From Phoronis australis (lineage: Eukaryota > Phoronida > Phoronidae): DNA of 64,000 nucleotides. Within the stretch, counting starts at the first letter, position 1. The number at the start of each line of letters is the position of its first letter. The stretch is from positions 225,594 through 289,593 of the forward strand of contig NMRA01000462.1 in the NCBI GenBank assembly GCA_002633005.1. Reading direction: 5' to 3'. Shown piece by piece: positions 25,001 to 37,009 of the stretch. A program made the position numbers and the translations under genes. A model generated the notes under the pieces. That model ran no database searches and had not been told where the DNA came from. It saw only the letters and a list, made by a program, of their open reading frames with translations.

Positions 25001-25457
25001 ACTGCGAAGTCGAACTTAATTCATTCTGTTGTGAGCTCTAAGATCCCACTCCATTTTTAAAGAAAGTTTCACATTTTTTTTTCTAAAACTCTGGATAGAT
25101 AATTTTATCATGACAGCATTTTACATCCTTTTTTATGTAGCTTTTGAAGATTTGTTCCTTATGTTTAGACAATGAAATTATGTAAAATCTAAATTCATAT
25201 TTTTCCAGGTTGCATTTTTTGGGTTGTCACGGTTTAAATACCATGTTGCTTGTATTTCAAGTCCAACCATGCATGAGGCTATCTGAGTTCTTTCCCTTCT
25301 GCTTGCTTCCTTTGTTATGTTCCCTAATACGGAACTTTCTTTTGTTTTAACAAACCTTTTGAAAAGCCCCATGACATTTCCTGAGGTTGAAAGTGTAAAG
25401 GTTTGCCATTTCGTTATCTAATGCAACTTCTTCCTCTTAACTGTGTGAACATCCAAG
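22100..25457. other. Mostly unassigned, with one candidate exon
   Basis: Apart from the candidate first exon at 23134-23314 I see AT-rich DNA, a run of GTT triplets near 23523, and a possible fragment related to the 7028 element at 24910-25015. Confidence 0.45.
23134..23314 (+). CDS. Possible first coding exon of an unidentified gene
   Basis: An ATG in good context (CATATGGCG) opens a 60-codon frame beginning MAGTPFAYIVQLVIFSCKEY and continuing with a lysine-rich helical stretch and TSRCPLLANAVTPADG. It stops at a consensus donor, A/GTAAGT, that splits a codon at 23314. About 240 bases upstream, another ATG (22896) starts MASSVVIG and meets a possible donor (GTGAGG) at 22922; a reverse CCAAT-like GATTGGCC lies beside it. 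The cluster resembles a promoter with a first exon, but I recognise no family and found no second exon. Without homology this remains a guess. Confidence 0.3.
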
Positions 25458-25695
25458 AGTAAAATCTCAGCGATTACTGATGAAGATAATTGCTCAAAAT
25501 GCCCTTTTCTCATTTTTCAAAGTCTTCTTACAGTGCCAAGAAGTTTTCGAAATTTCGTGTGATGACAGATACCGTACAAAAGTTTAACACCATAAAATGT
25601 GAATTTGTTTCCATTTATTTGGTGTGAAAAAGTTTGGAAAATAAAATTTCTACTGTTGGTATTATTTTTTCCTAAACTGGTAAGATTGCAGAATA
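25458..25695 (+). mobile_element. MITE-2 copy
   Basis: Left end AGTAAAATCTCAGC, interior TTTTTCAAAGTCTTCTTACA, and a decayed right end CTAAACTGGTAAGATTGC. Confidence 0.5.
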
Positions 25696-26640
25696 GTTGG
25701 CGCTGTACAAAATTCGCTGTAATTACCCTGAGAACAATTTATCAAAAAATCTAATTCACAGTTCAATAGCCTTGCTAAATCAGACCAATTTAAATTTTAA
25801 ACTCAGTGAGCTTCAGAGCCTACATTCTATATACTAAAAAGCACTGTATGGTAGTTTCAGTGCAGTCAGATATCTTACCTGTTTTGCCCCTTATTTCCAA
25901 ATCAATCTGTATCATATACCCATCGTTGTTGCTAGCTCCCGGGATCGCCCAACACTTGCCCAGCTCACATATATAGTTCTAAAGGCTCATGAATATTCAA
26001 CAGTTTGGAATTCACGTCATTCATTAGCTATTCATTGTTCTCCCTCTTAGCCGCAAAGGAGCGCAGGCAGTGACCGTAATGGGTTGAAATTTAGCTGCTG
26101 AGTATTTCTGCCTGCCTCTTGGTTATTAAGTGACATATGGGGGTAGTTTAAAAACCCTGTTACCCAGTTAGTGCTGGTTTAAGAGTTACAGTGCGTGGAA
26201 ATAAAATAATAGATGAGAAATTCTTCAATTGAACTTAGTGTGGTGCGAAAGTGGTTTTGTTACATTTCTCAAAAATGATTACCGGGGAAGTCTGTCTTCA
26301 TTCAGGCTTTGATTTTGCCACAACCTGAGGGCTAAGTACGTGTGCTTTTACTTGTGGACTGTAAAACATGCACAAAATGCAAGTTACAATTTCTTTCAAG
26401 TTATTTTTAAAGGGACGCGTTTGGTTTTATGGTGAAAAAATGTATTTTGGGGATTATTTTTTAATGTTAAAGACTTCTTGTAGTTATTTAGCTTTGGTTA
26501 GAGTTTTAAAGCAACAAATTCCGTTTAGTTTTTGTTATTTAAGTACAAATCGCCCATTTTCGCTGTTGTCAGTTGGACATTGCTGAAATCAAAGCTGGTG
26601 ACTTCATCAGCTAAATACATTTAGAATATTCTGCCTTTTA

Positions 26641-26715
26641 TCTAGTGGAGTGTATCACTTGCCTGCAAAGCATTAGACTGTGATGCCATGGGTTGCAGGT
26701 TCAATTCTGTGATAA
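26641..26715 (+). repeat. tRNA-like sequence, probably a SINE head or tRNA pseudogene
   Basis: GCAGGTTCAATTCTGTGAT resembles a T-arm/B box, and AGTGGAGTGTATCACTTGCC followed by TGCAAAGCATTAG resembles the D-arm and an anticodon arm. Arms do not pair well and the acceptor stem is not closed, so it is not a working tRNA gene. No poly-A tail or target duplication was recognised. Confidence 0.35.
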
Positions 26716-27132
26716 GACTAATCTCAGAATTTACTTTTCTCGCAGATGATGTCACTTAAACCTGAAAAACTAAACTTCTTGGTCATTCTTCTTGTTTCAA
26801 GTACTAGTCCTAGCTGAGCAAAATAATGCTAGTTCAATGTTAGTATGAATCTGTATCTTAAACAACTTGTGCAATTAGGTCAGTGTGGAAAAACAGAAAT
26901 ATTAGCTTTATATACTTATTTCTGTGGTTGCCAGGCTGCTGGTGCTTTAGTTTCCCAAAACTACTATCTTTTTGTTATCAGATCACTTACTTCAGAGCAC
27001 ACATATACAGTACAGGGGAAAGAGACTTTATCATGGAATTAATCAATTGACAGCATAGCGTGAATGCAGTTTTGATATCATTAAACAATTCAGGAGGTGA
27101 GGGAATAAACACTTCGTGGACAGCTCGCCTAT

Positions 27133-27172
27133 CTGGCTAAAACGCTAACACTTTCACCAGTGTTTTAGCCAG
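27133..27172. repeat. Short inverted repeat (hairpin)
   Basis: CTGGCTAA and, inside it, AACACT pair with AGTGTT and TTAGCCAG, leaving a six-base extra AACGCT on one side and a loop TTCACC. It is not in a recognised repeat and has no obvious role. Confidence 0.6.
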
Positions 27173-29174
27173 TGAAACTGCTGGTATTTTCATGGCTGTT
27201 GTGAGCCTGGTACTGAATCAGGTGTCTGTGTGGTGGGTGTAGGTGTTGATTTATGTTCAACCAAGAAATGTGATCTATCATTTGGGTGGGGGTGTGTGTG
27301 TTGTGTGATGAGCACAGCATCATGTGTACTCTGTTGCCAAGACGATACTTGGCTGGAAAGGTTTTGTGTAATTGGGTATACTTTTGAAGAGAATTATGCT
27401 GTTGCTTTAATGTTGTCCAGTGTAAACAAACACATACCTACAAGTTATCGAATTTCACTAAATGTGATCAAAATGTTAAGGGAGAATTCTACATTCATCT
27501 ACTGATGAAAGAGAAATTGTGAATAACGGAAACAACAACGAATTAGTCACAAAAATCTGTAACCATGTTCACAATTTTCAAATAAATGTTAACATCAGCA
27601 TTGAAGAATTTTGTGGCATCTTTGGTGATTAAAGTTGACATATTTGTTTGAAAATGAAAGTTCAAATGTAACAAATATCAGGCCAGTGTCCTATCCACAC
27701 TTCTCTACTGGTGGTTTGTGATATTAATTGATATTAATTACCTCGATTAAGTGAAAGAGAAGTTAAGAAAAGGTCAGCTGTCATTCAAAGTGGTTGAGAT
27801 ATTGCTATGTACTGTTCAGCTCTGAGGCTTTCAAGATTCAACGATCCAAGTAGCCATCCAATCTCATTTCAGTGGTGACTATTTTTGCCGAGAAATTTTC
27901 CCCTTGTGAAACTACCAGCAACATCTTGCTTTGCTCTCAAGTATAAGCTGAGCAAAGTTGCAAATCACCTAAAAAAAATGTGTAGCTGTCTATTCTTTAT
28001 GACGAATGCTGTGTTTAAATTGTCCAAGTCTCAATGAAGAGCATTGTTACACTCTTTAATTGTTGAGAGGGGTCCTTACATGCCTTTGTCAGCACCTGCC
28101 TCTCAACAGCTGTTGCATGATTGAACTATGCTCCATACAAATCCTCACTTATAAACATGGTTCTGTGCCCAGTAAACTTGGTTCCCCCAAATCACGACAG
28201 CTCACTGACCTCGAAACACATTGCAAGATTTGCAAAATATGACTTATGCACATAAAAGAGAGCTCCCAGCTCACAAACACAGCTCACTAGTTGCCTAGCA
28301 CACTTCACGTGCACCATGTTTTGAGTCAGTGAACTGTTTTTGTTTGGTGCCTAAGCTGTGTTTTGTTTATTGTCAAACCATTTTTGGAAATAGAACTTTC
28401 TTTTTTGAATCCAGCGATCAGATGATGAGGCAAGTTTACCTGGCCAAGAGCCATGTTTTCAAGTAAGGAAATATGTTGAATGAGGGCAGCAGCGTTGTTT
28501 CTTCCCCTAAGATAAGCATCAATTTGTAATGCAACTTACGTAGTATGTATAAGACCTATCCGGACTGGTAAGGACTTGGTTGTTACAAGGGAATTTCATA
28601 CTAATTGCGATGTTTGGGGGTGTTGAGTCGGTATAAACAGTTAACTACCATCTTGCATGCAATGAATTACCGGTAAAAGACCTCGGCAAACAGATGAATT
28701 TAACAGCGAAGCATTGATGTCGTATGAAATCTTAGCAGAGTTATCACCAGGTGTGGCTGTCAATAATGACACGTTTTCTACTATTATTTTATGTTTTTTC
28801 AAATATTCACATGTCTACCAACGTAAACATTTCATTTTATTTATTATCGTAACATACCGTATATACAATACTTCAAGCTTAAAAAATTGCAACATTCTTG
28901 GAGCGCCATCTTGTAATAACTTCGGTGACCACATATCAAACTGAGATAACTTCGATGTCCGCTAACTACCAAAGTCTGTCTGAAAGGTTTGACTATGCAG
29001 TTTACATCAACACTCTCCTGGTACTGGGTTTAGTGCGTATGAAAGTGCCGATAAATGCCTGTTTTTCTGCTTTCTATGATTGCACAATAGTGATTACCCA
29101 GTGGGTTCACTATTGGGGAGCCCAAACAATTTCTAAAACTGACATTTTCCTATTTCTGTAAATCGTATTATGGT

Positions 29175-29360
29175 ACAATTTCACTGATTACATTTTTCAA
29201 AAGTTTCTAACATTGTATTGAATGTCCACAATTTCCCAAAAACATTGTATGAAAGTAGATTGGTTTAGCAGTTACTGGATGGTACTTATCTTTTATTAAA
29301 AAATGAAAACGTGATTGTCGGTCGTATTGCTGTCTCCTGAAGTGGTGAGATTTTACTGTA
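29175..29360 (+). mobile_element. MITE-2 copy
   Basis: Interior TTTCTAACATTGTATTGAAT and right end AGTGGTGAGATTTTACTGTA are present; the left end is decayed. Confidence 0.45.
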
Positions 29361-29869
29361 GAATTTGAGCTTTTAGTTCAACCAAATGTACCGCACAAAC
29401 CACGAATAATGAAGAAAGACGTGAACGATTGTTATTGTTGACGTATTTGAAAGATTTAGTTGTAAATAAGATTTTAGTTTGTTACCATTTTGTATCTGAA
29501 ACCAAAGAATTTTTACAGTAGTAAGTTCAGCAATTGCTGTGAATACGGTTGCATTTCAAAAAGTAAATTGGTGTATGGAGGAGCCTGGTGTACTGAGTCT
29601 GAAATAATAACCAAGTAATGTTACATATTTGCACGTGTGTTTGATTTTACAAAGTTCCCCACAGTCAAGACCCAGGCTTGTATAAGCCTGAGGGCCTTTT
29701 CCATTTGATGCCAACTGTTTGCCAGATATTTGCCCAGACGTTTGGTAAACATACAGTTCTTGGGAATATTTTTGTGATTTTTTGTGCTTTCTGGTCCTTA
29801 ACCTTTTTCAGCACAGCACCACATCATTGAAACTTCAATGCATAACTCTTGTTCATGTTGGTTCTCGGA

Positions 29870-30190
29870 TTGGGACACCGAGATTCAAGATGAAGTTAAT
29901 TTTCTTGATTCTGAAGATTGGGACATGAGTAATGTTGACATACATTATATTTTTGAAATATTTCAAGTATTGGACACTACACTCCGTTTTGTATGAACAA
30001 AGTCCAGTAAAAGGATTTTCTGAGTACCCATAGTGTATATAGTGATATCAATGTGAATGATCATAGTCATTGATGGTAGTGTTTGAATTTGGAATGGCCA
30101 ATATTGGCTATTTTGGAAATTTGGCACAAGTTCTGATCTTGAGCAAAATAATATCTTTGACTCAAACTGAAGAATTTTTACCATATTCAA
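29870..30190 (+). repeat. Rep-3 interspersed repeat
   Basis: Contains TTGGGACACCGAGATTCAAG, GGGACATGAGTAATGTTGAC and AGTTCTGATCTTGAGCAAAA in family order. The minus-strand open frame 29963-30190 is a translation of this copy. Confidence 0.6.
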
Positions 30191-31294
30191 ATTCGTATTT
30201 CAAGATTTGTTGTTGAGTAAAATTTCTGTTAATCACTATAACGTATTAAATAAGTAAGGAATTACCATATTGTTGCGAGTCATACTTAGCTGACATTTTT
30301 ACAAACAGTCTGTCCCTAATGTATGCCCAAGGGTCTACAATTGGAAAATATTTTCGCTCCCTCATTTTCTACATTTCTGAAAAACAGTGAACCTGGGAAT
30401 AAAAAATCATATTGTCTGCTTGTTGGTTTAGATGAAACTTTGTTCTCATAACGTTGTTTTTAGCTAGAATTTACAACAAACTTTTTTCATTTCTTTAAAC
30501 ATTTGTCGTTTATAATCCTCTGCCTTTCACTAATGTATATCAGAGTCTACTTTTGAAGTATTTGTTTACAGGTAAAAATGTGCAAATTTTTAAATATTTT
30601 TGTGATAAAACTGGGATGTTTTCTATAGATGAAGAATCTTGTGAAAATGCGAGATCTTGTAAGTCCTGTAGGATATTGCCATGCATTGCAGACGAAGCAG
30701 GTGTTCTGGTGAGTGTATGCTGGGCTCCTGCTTGTAATCTGAAGTACCTCCATGCCCCTACATTATCACATGTGCGTATAAACCCCGCTGGGGTTAAATG
30801 TCTGCTCAGGTTCTCTCCAAGATGCAAACTTTTGATATGGGCCACTTTCCCCCCATGGTCTCAACTTGTTCCTTATTCTGATGACAAGTGATGTATGAAT
30901 TTTGAAAGACCTGGCAGTTCCTCATTCGTTGAGACCGTGCTTAGCGCATAAAATGACACGCCATGACAAGTCATCTTGTACAACTTGATATCGAGTACTA
31001 ACAAAGTGTCAGTTCTTTCGAAGCCCCCATATCATTTCCAATTTGACTAGGGAACAATTTGAGACCAATTTCATAATGGTAAGTGGTCCAAATCGAAGTT
31101 GGTTTTGTGATGGAATCCGGGTCTACACTTCATTTAAAGTACATCCACCTTGAACTATGGTTACATTATGTAACACGCACAGGTATCATGTACATTGGTC
31201 TACTTTTGTTGCAAGATATTCAGCTATTTCATACGCGTGTCATCGATGCTTTCAGTTTGTTCAGATTATGTAGGATCTTATATTACTATCAGTA

Positions 31295-31640
31295 AAATTT
31301 GATTTTTGACTTTTTTATCCAAACTGTTATTCGTTAAGTCACGTGACCATGTCTTTTTAGTCAAATTTAGCAAAAAAGAAAAGTACATTAAAAGCAAAAC
31401 AATGGCATCAATGAATAATGACTGAAGTCCATTTAATATAAATGTTCAAAAACGTATGTATTACCCATTTGTTTTCCTTTGATGCAATCTTTACGTTTTT
31501 TTCACAAAGGCCATAAAAGATCTAATATTTGGTTTTCCTCATGCAAAAATATAGCATTTTAAAACAATTTCCTAGCAGCATTTCGGAGGACTGTTCTTAA
31601 AGCTCAGTATCTGAAGGTTTCATGTGAATATTATCAGGGG
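31295..31640 (-). mobile_element. MITE-1 fragment, reverse orientation
   Basis: Contains the palindromic GTCACGTGACCATG of the family near 31338, then the AAATTTAGCAAAAAAGAAA block and CATGTGAATATTATCAGG. Lies 350 bases from a copy in the opposite orientation. Confidence 0.5.
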
Positions 31641-31994
31641 CCCTTTTCGTAACTGAAGATCACATGTAAGTCATTGAGTTCATATGCTCGACTTGCAGTG
31701 AATGAGTAAATATTTGCCTTCACTCGTACGGTACCGTATGGCTTTGTTAAGCTGAGCCTCATTTACCAAAAGGAAAATTTGTGAAGTACAGAAATTACGA
31801 ATTTTTGAATCATCATTTTGAGTTGTTTCCTTCTCATGGGAAACTAGGTCATAAGCTTGTCACCTAGATATCGATAGATAGCCATATCTATTGTTCACTT
31901 TTGTTTTTCTTTCCTATAATAAAGATAAGAAGTGATACTTTACACATGTATCCACTTGCTTTGTTGATTTATTCTTCTATGACGTTCTTAGTCA

Positions 31995-32540
31995 TTAAGA
32001 TTATGTAGGACCCTAGAAAAATTCCCATTTTGGTGAACTTCGGAACATTATATCTCAAAAATGGCTAATTGGATTCATATGAAGCTTTCAGACACCCTGC
32101 TTTCTGCACTGCTCTCAAAACCGATTTGAGGAATTCTTTTTAAATTGTTTCACTTTTGCTTGAGGGGCTATGAAATAGTTGTTTTACGACTCATGAAAAA
32201 AATTTAAAGATGCATTAAATGAAAACGAAATGATGTTTTAGAAAACTATCAGCATTTTTGAGATCTCGCCTTGGAATATTTATATCTGATCAAATTTGAT
32301 CGTGTTATTGATACCATGGATGTGCTATCAATATACCTTTATTAATTGCTAAATTTGATTAAAAGTGCACTTTCACATGACCTAGTTTGGAATATATTGG
32401 TAAAAGGTGTAAATTTGAAGTCTACGAGCTTTCTTCTTTCAGAAATTATGAAATTATATACTTTTTTAGTTAAAATCTATAGCTTTGTAGGTATTCGGCT
32501 AAATATACAGACCTATCAGCAAGGCCCTGCATAACCTTAA
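31995..32540 (+). mobile_element. MITE-1 copy with both ends (546 bp)
   Basis: Begins TTAAGATTATGTAGGACC and ends GGCCCTGCATAACCTTAA, near-perfect inverted repeats flanked by TTAA. The interior carries the family landmarks: ATCTCAAAAATGGCTAATTG, an AAACGAAATGATG block, a decayed CACATGACC, and the ATTATATACTTTT block. Confidence 0.75.
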
Positions 32541-32639
32541 AAGGTTCCTTCTTGGTAATCTCCTGACTCCACGTTTTTGTTTTCAGTCGAGGAGTCCATG
32601 TGCACTTTGAGTGGTATTAGTAAGTCAGTCATCTAAGCA

Positions 32640-32945
32640 GTATTTTGGGGATATTCCTGGACTGCGCCTTTGCGCCATAAGGGCATAAAAAATAAAAGGC
32701 ACACTTTTTATCATCAGGTGCGCTCAAAGGGCACAGGTTCAAACCTGGTCAGGGATTTCCCTGTTGGACATGAACATGGCTCTGTTCGTATTTCGATTGT
32801 CCTTTCTGTTTCACATGTCACCACTTCAATTGTACTTAGTCTGCTGGCCACAACTTTTTGAAAAAAGGCACGTTGTTTATCAAAGGGCATAGGTTCAAAC
32901 CTGGTCAGGAATATTCCTGGGAAGAGCTGCCTCATGGCACCAGCA
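32640..32945. repeat. Direct repeat 156 bp apart with hairpin-forming units
   Basis: CAAAGGGCACAGGTTCAAAC (32725) and CAAAGGGCATAGGTTCAAAC (32881) are followed by CTGGTCAGG and a local palindrome such as CAGGAATATTCCTGG. A third related bit, GATATTCCTGGACTG, lies near 32650. The GGTTCAAAC core looks like a tRNA B box but no tRNA fold surrounds it. Probably a fragment of a tandem-repeat element. Confidence 0.55.
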
Positions 32946-33478
32946 TTAGTATTAGTACCAGCACAAGCAGAGCTGAGCTGTGTTTCTCAACTGAAATTGA
33001 CTGTCATCCTTGCCTGTAGTCAGCAAGGTGATATGCTCGCTCACCTTAACTATGTCCGTACATTGTAGAGTGTACACTAAGTTAAAAAAAGCCAGCAAGA
33101 GAGATTCGTAGTAAGTTGCCAGGTTATGCAATAATTAATTTTCATTGGCTACAGGAGGTAATTGGCAAGCACTTAGTTTACTTCGCCCGCATGCTGTGAG
33201 GATTTAGTCTTGTCAGATAAATAAAATCTAACAAGTGAGGCATTTGCTTTGCTACCTCGCGAGGCAAAAGTCCTCACGATGCACATAGCTGCAGATGTCA
33301 GCTATGAGCTTAAATCATTTGTATTCGAGGTGATGAGGTCGCTGTCTGCGCTGGCTCTCAGGCTCTCACACCCTCAGTTGTGCCTCCCATGTAAACAATT
33401 ATTTTGTTTTGTAACCTGTGCTCCATGAATGTATTTGGACTACTTTTATGGTTCTAGGAATATCCCTAAGAATGAAAT

Positions 33479-34207
33479 ACTGTAAAATCTCGGCAATAGT
33501 CTGATATAACGTGCCTGCATTTTGAGAACCAGTTTGATGCCGGTTATTTAGTGGGGAAAACTGATTTTCAAAATTCGGGCATGTTATGTCAGACCATTAC
33601 CTAAAATCTCATTAACTCGGAATACTGTATGGCAAACATTTGAAATTTTATTTTCTCATTTTTTACATAAGAGATACGTAGCATCAACTTAATGTTTTAC
33701 CACTTTCAAGTTCTGCACCATCAGACAATATTTTACCATGTTCAAGTTCTGTACCACCATCAGACAATATTTTTCCTCGTTCAAGTTCTGTAGCATCAGA
33801 TAATATTTTACCATGTTCAAGTTCTGTACCACCATCAGACAATATATTACCACGTTCAAGTTCTCTAGCATCAGATAATATTTTACCATGTTCAAGTTCT
33901 GTACCACCATCAGACAATATTTTACCACCTTCAAGTTCTGTAGCATCAGATAATATTTTACCATGTTCAAGTTCTGTACCACCATCAGGCAATATTTTAC
34001 CACGTTCAAGTTCTGTACCATCAGACAATATTTTACTATGTTCAAGTTCTGTACCCCCATAAGACAATATTTTACCACGTTCAAGTTCTGTACCATCAGA
34101 CAATATTTTACCATGTTCAAGTTCTATATAGCAACAATATAAGAAGCGCTTGAAAAGGTGCAACTTTGGCAATCATTTTTTGTCCCAGATGGCTGAGATT
34201 TTACTGA
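33479..34207 (+). mobile_element. MITE-2 copy hosting a minisatellite
   Basis: The left end ACTGTAAAATCTCGGC (33479) and right end GGCTGAGATTTTACTG (about 34191-34207) are the family's inverted repeats. Between flanking family sequence lies a 12-unit tandem array (33692-34125, listed separately) that accounts for most of the length. Confidence 0.55.
33692..34125. repeat. Minisatellite, 12 units alternating strictly 36 and 39 bp
   Basis: The motif TTCAAGTTCT occurs at 33705, 33741, 33780, 33816, 33855, 33891, 33930, 33966, 34005, 34041, 34080 and 34116, spacings 36, 39, 36, 39 and so on without exception. The 3-base difference is an extra ACC in every second unit, so the true unit is a 75-bp dimer. 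Because both lengths are multiples of three, minus-strand frames stay open throughout: 33684-34172 gives 162 codons repeating ELEHGKILSDGGT and ELERGKILSDAT. There is no signal peptide or known domain, and a second frame is also open, so I treat it as a repeat rather than a gene. Confidence 0.9.
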
Positions 34208-34399
34208 ACTAAAGGATACTTGTCTTTGAGAGATAAATTTCAGAAATTAGGTGATGGTGCCATATTGGACTCGCGGTTTTGGCCAAGGTTGTCCATTTCC
34301 TCTGAAGTCTTCAATTCTCAAATGAACGTATGTCACTTCCAAAATGTAAATTGTATTTGTGACAACCTTGTGATATCGAATTTTGATTGTAATCTTTGT

Positions 34400-34745
34400 A
34401 CGCCCACACATTTATATGTGGGTGCATATTGTCCTCATGTCCGGGCATCGGGCTTCTGCTGTTGTACCGCCTAAACCCTTTGCTTAATCACAAGAGATTT
34501 GGCAGAAGTGTTCCTATGAAGCTGACGGCAGATGCATGATGACAAGTTTCAGACCAATCTGTGCTCCCTAGCCATAATTTTAGTTTGTTAGTGTACTACT
34601 GTATCTTAGCAGATCCTTGACAATTTTTTTATGTTTACCTTTGCATCTTTAGACAATCTTAATGGATTTTCATGAAATTTGTTTAATATGTTTCTATTGA
34701 GGAGACGCCTTCCCATTTTTCCGATGGAGTTTAAGTATCCTGTGC
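34400..34745 (+). mobile_element. HINE-A fragment (5' end and about two core subunits)
   Basis: The palindrome CGCCCACACATTTATATGTG opens the fragment, followed by the family's leader and then subunits that retain TTTCATGAAATTT and the 'cc-TAG' repeat motif in decayed form. The 3' half-palindrome and hairpin are absent, so the copy is truncated. Confidence 0.6.
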
Positions 34746-34889
34746 CTGCATTTCTGGGTCAAGTGTACTTTAACCAGCTGGTTTGGCCATTAAAGGTAGA
34801 AAGTTCAAGGGATATTGGTTATGCAATAAACAGAAGAGTGAGAAAGTAACCTGGTATCTAATTACCAACGTGAAAATCATGTCATATTC

Positions 34890-37009
34890 CTAAATGAAAA
34901 TCCTGAACTCAAATGATTTGATGTTGTACAGGGTGTTGCAAAAATGTTCACACGAATATTCTAAAATAGGAGCACCAGGATATTGTTGTACTGGGAAGTA
35001 ATTTTGTTTTTTCTTATGGTGGTATGAATTGATTTTCATTACCAACAAGAACATCGAAACCAAGAACATCAACGATTTTAAGACCAGAAGTAGCTTAATT
35101 CGTTTTTCGCAGCTAAATACCGAGGAAATCAGTTTGATGCTGGACTTCCTCACTGGCTACTTTTAAAACATGAAATCAAGTAGACCTAATGCTGTTAAAT
35201 TAGACTTCAAAGAACTTTTCATTGGTAACAGCAGTTTCAAGGTTGAGTTCAGAGGATGTATCATGATCCAAGAATAGGTGTTTAAAATGAAATTTTTGCA
35301 AACATGGAGTGGTATTTGTCTGAACAGTAGATTCAGGTAAACACGCTGGACTTGCATGCGTAAGTGAAATAAAATGCACAAGTAGGATAGAACAGGTATT
35401 TCCTACCTAAGTAACGAGAGGCACTGTTGAAATTCTCACTGTTCATTATACTTCCAGTTCAAGCTGCATTTAGCCTGCTTATTTGGCTACAAACAAAAAT
35501 TGAATTAGGCCTTTACTCTCTTAAAATTTGTCCCATCGTTTTCTTTACCATGGTAAGATTCCATTTGCATTACGAACGAAAACGGAATGCGATCATGGTA
35601 AGGAACATAATGAGACGGATTTTATGATTATATAATGTTAATTTTTTATCCTACCAAAAGTGGGGGTTAAGTGTAGCTTGAAGTGAATTTTGTACGTTCT
35701 GGGACGTAAAATTTGCCATAGGCATTCACAAAGACATGGAGGCTTTCACGGAAGTCACCATTGTGTAAATTGGGTGGACAATAAGCAGATCGTGTTTGTT
35801 TAAAAATTAAAATTTGAAAATTATGCAGGTGATGCATAAGTTGAACGTGGGTGTTAATGGCATTGAGTCCCGTCCTTTTGATTTGGAAAAGTTTATAAAA
35901 CTGAACAACTTACCAGAGTTCTGTGTTTAAAATTCTGTTGGTTTGATTGCCAGCGAATGAATTATCATGTGTGTAAACTTTTTTTAGAATATGAAAGTAC
36001 CCATTAGTATCGGTTTGCATTAACATTTGCAATCTAGCCAATCACTATGAAGCATTTATTTCCTCGTTTTCTGATACAAAGTGTTTCTGTGTTCTAGAGC
36101 CTGGGTGACAAAGTTCAAACTGGAACAAATCAAGTTGGCAGTTGTGACTGGTGGTGAATCTTTCTATTGAAGGAATTTGCAGTGAATTCCATTCAGTTCA
36201 TGGTTTTGTATTGTGTAATTAAAAAAATGCTAACATGCCGTATTAAAAACAAATCAGTGGGCTCTTCCCAGGGACACGTTCAGCGACCGTCATTTGGACG
36301 GCCAGTTTTAAAAAATGACTGCTTAGACTGCACGACCAAGATAGAAAAAACAGCCTGTTCCAAGACAACCTCGGTGAAAGTGACAGCTAAAGTGAAGAAT
36401 TTTAACATTTTGGTTTCATAAATTTTACTAAAATCTGCTTTTCATTGTCTTAGTGCAAGAAATATTCAGACATTAAAATTGTCATTTATGGTTACCATAA
36501 ATGTCACACTGACTGTCGGCAAATGGTGACAGCCATTTTTTTCAAGGAGACTACCTCCCTGTCCTGTGACATCAAGGTATTCTCATACATAATAACCACA
36601 TATGGAAGTGTCAGTCTTTTGCGAAATTGGACCCCTACTTTTCATAGTTGAGTCCCTAGTTCTGTCACAAAACATTAACTGAAATAATTATTTTCGGCAT
36701 TAGAACTTAAATTTTAGCTTCACAAGCAGAGTTTTTCTTCTAACTTTAGAAATTCGAGGCAAAACCAAAAAGCCAAAAGCTCCTCACAAGTTAAATGAAA
36801 TGCAAGTTACAAGCCTTTTTGTATGTAATGTTCCAAAATCTTCTAGCAAAAGTGGAAAAAACAGGGTATTTTGCCCCTTAGCTTGTTCTTTAAATTCGAA
36901 ACCTGTTGGTTTTTAAGAAGTGAGTAAATCTAATCAGCCTCGATTTGCTGATCTACCTATATATATATCACCAATGTGATAGATTGTGTTTGACAACATG
37001 GGAAAAATT
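34890..37009. other. Unassigned non-coding stretch
   Basis: Several frames of 60-90 codons exist, none with a recognisable domain. A TA microsatellite-like run lies near 36957. No element ends recognised. Confidence 0.45.

Larger units (their letters stand above)
25700..29170. other. Unassigned non-coding stretch
   Basis: Contains the tRNA-like sequence at 26641 and the hairpin at 27133. Open frames (26368-26586, 27230-27505, 28714-29161) lack recognisable domains and splice structure. Confidence 0.45.

Noticed and set aside
26730-26755. Missing MAK16 first exon at a GCAGATGATGTCACTT stretch
   Set aside because: Reads Asp-Asp before GT but lacks an ATG two codons upstream and the donor GTCACT is poor.
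32725-32765. tRNA gene suggested by GGTTCAAACC
   Set aside because: No cloverleaf can be drawn around it, and the sequence is repeated 156 bp away as part of a direct repeat.
33689-34120. Second long minus-strand frame (143 codons) over the minisatellite
   Set aside because: Consequence of a repeat with unit lengths divisible by three; starts without ATG in a gene-like context and has no domain.
33692-34125. CRISPR-like array
   Set aside because: Units are contiguous tandem repeats with no unique spacers, and the genome is animal.
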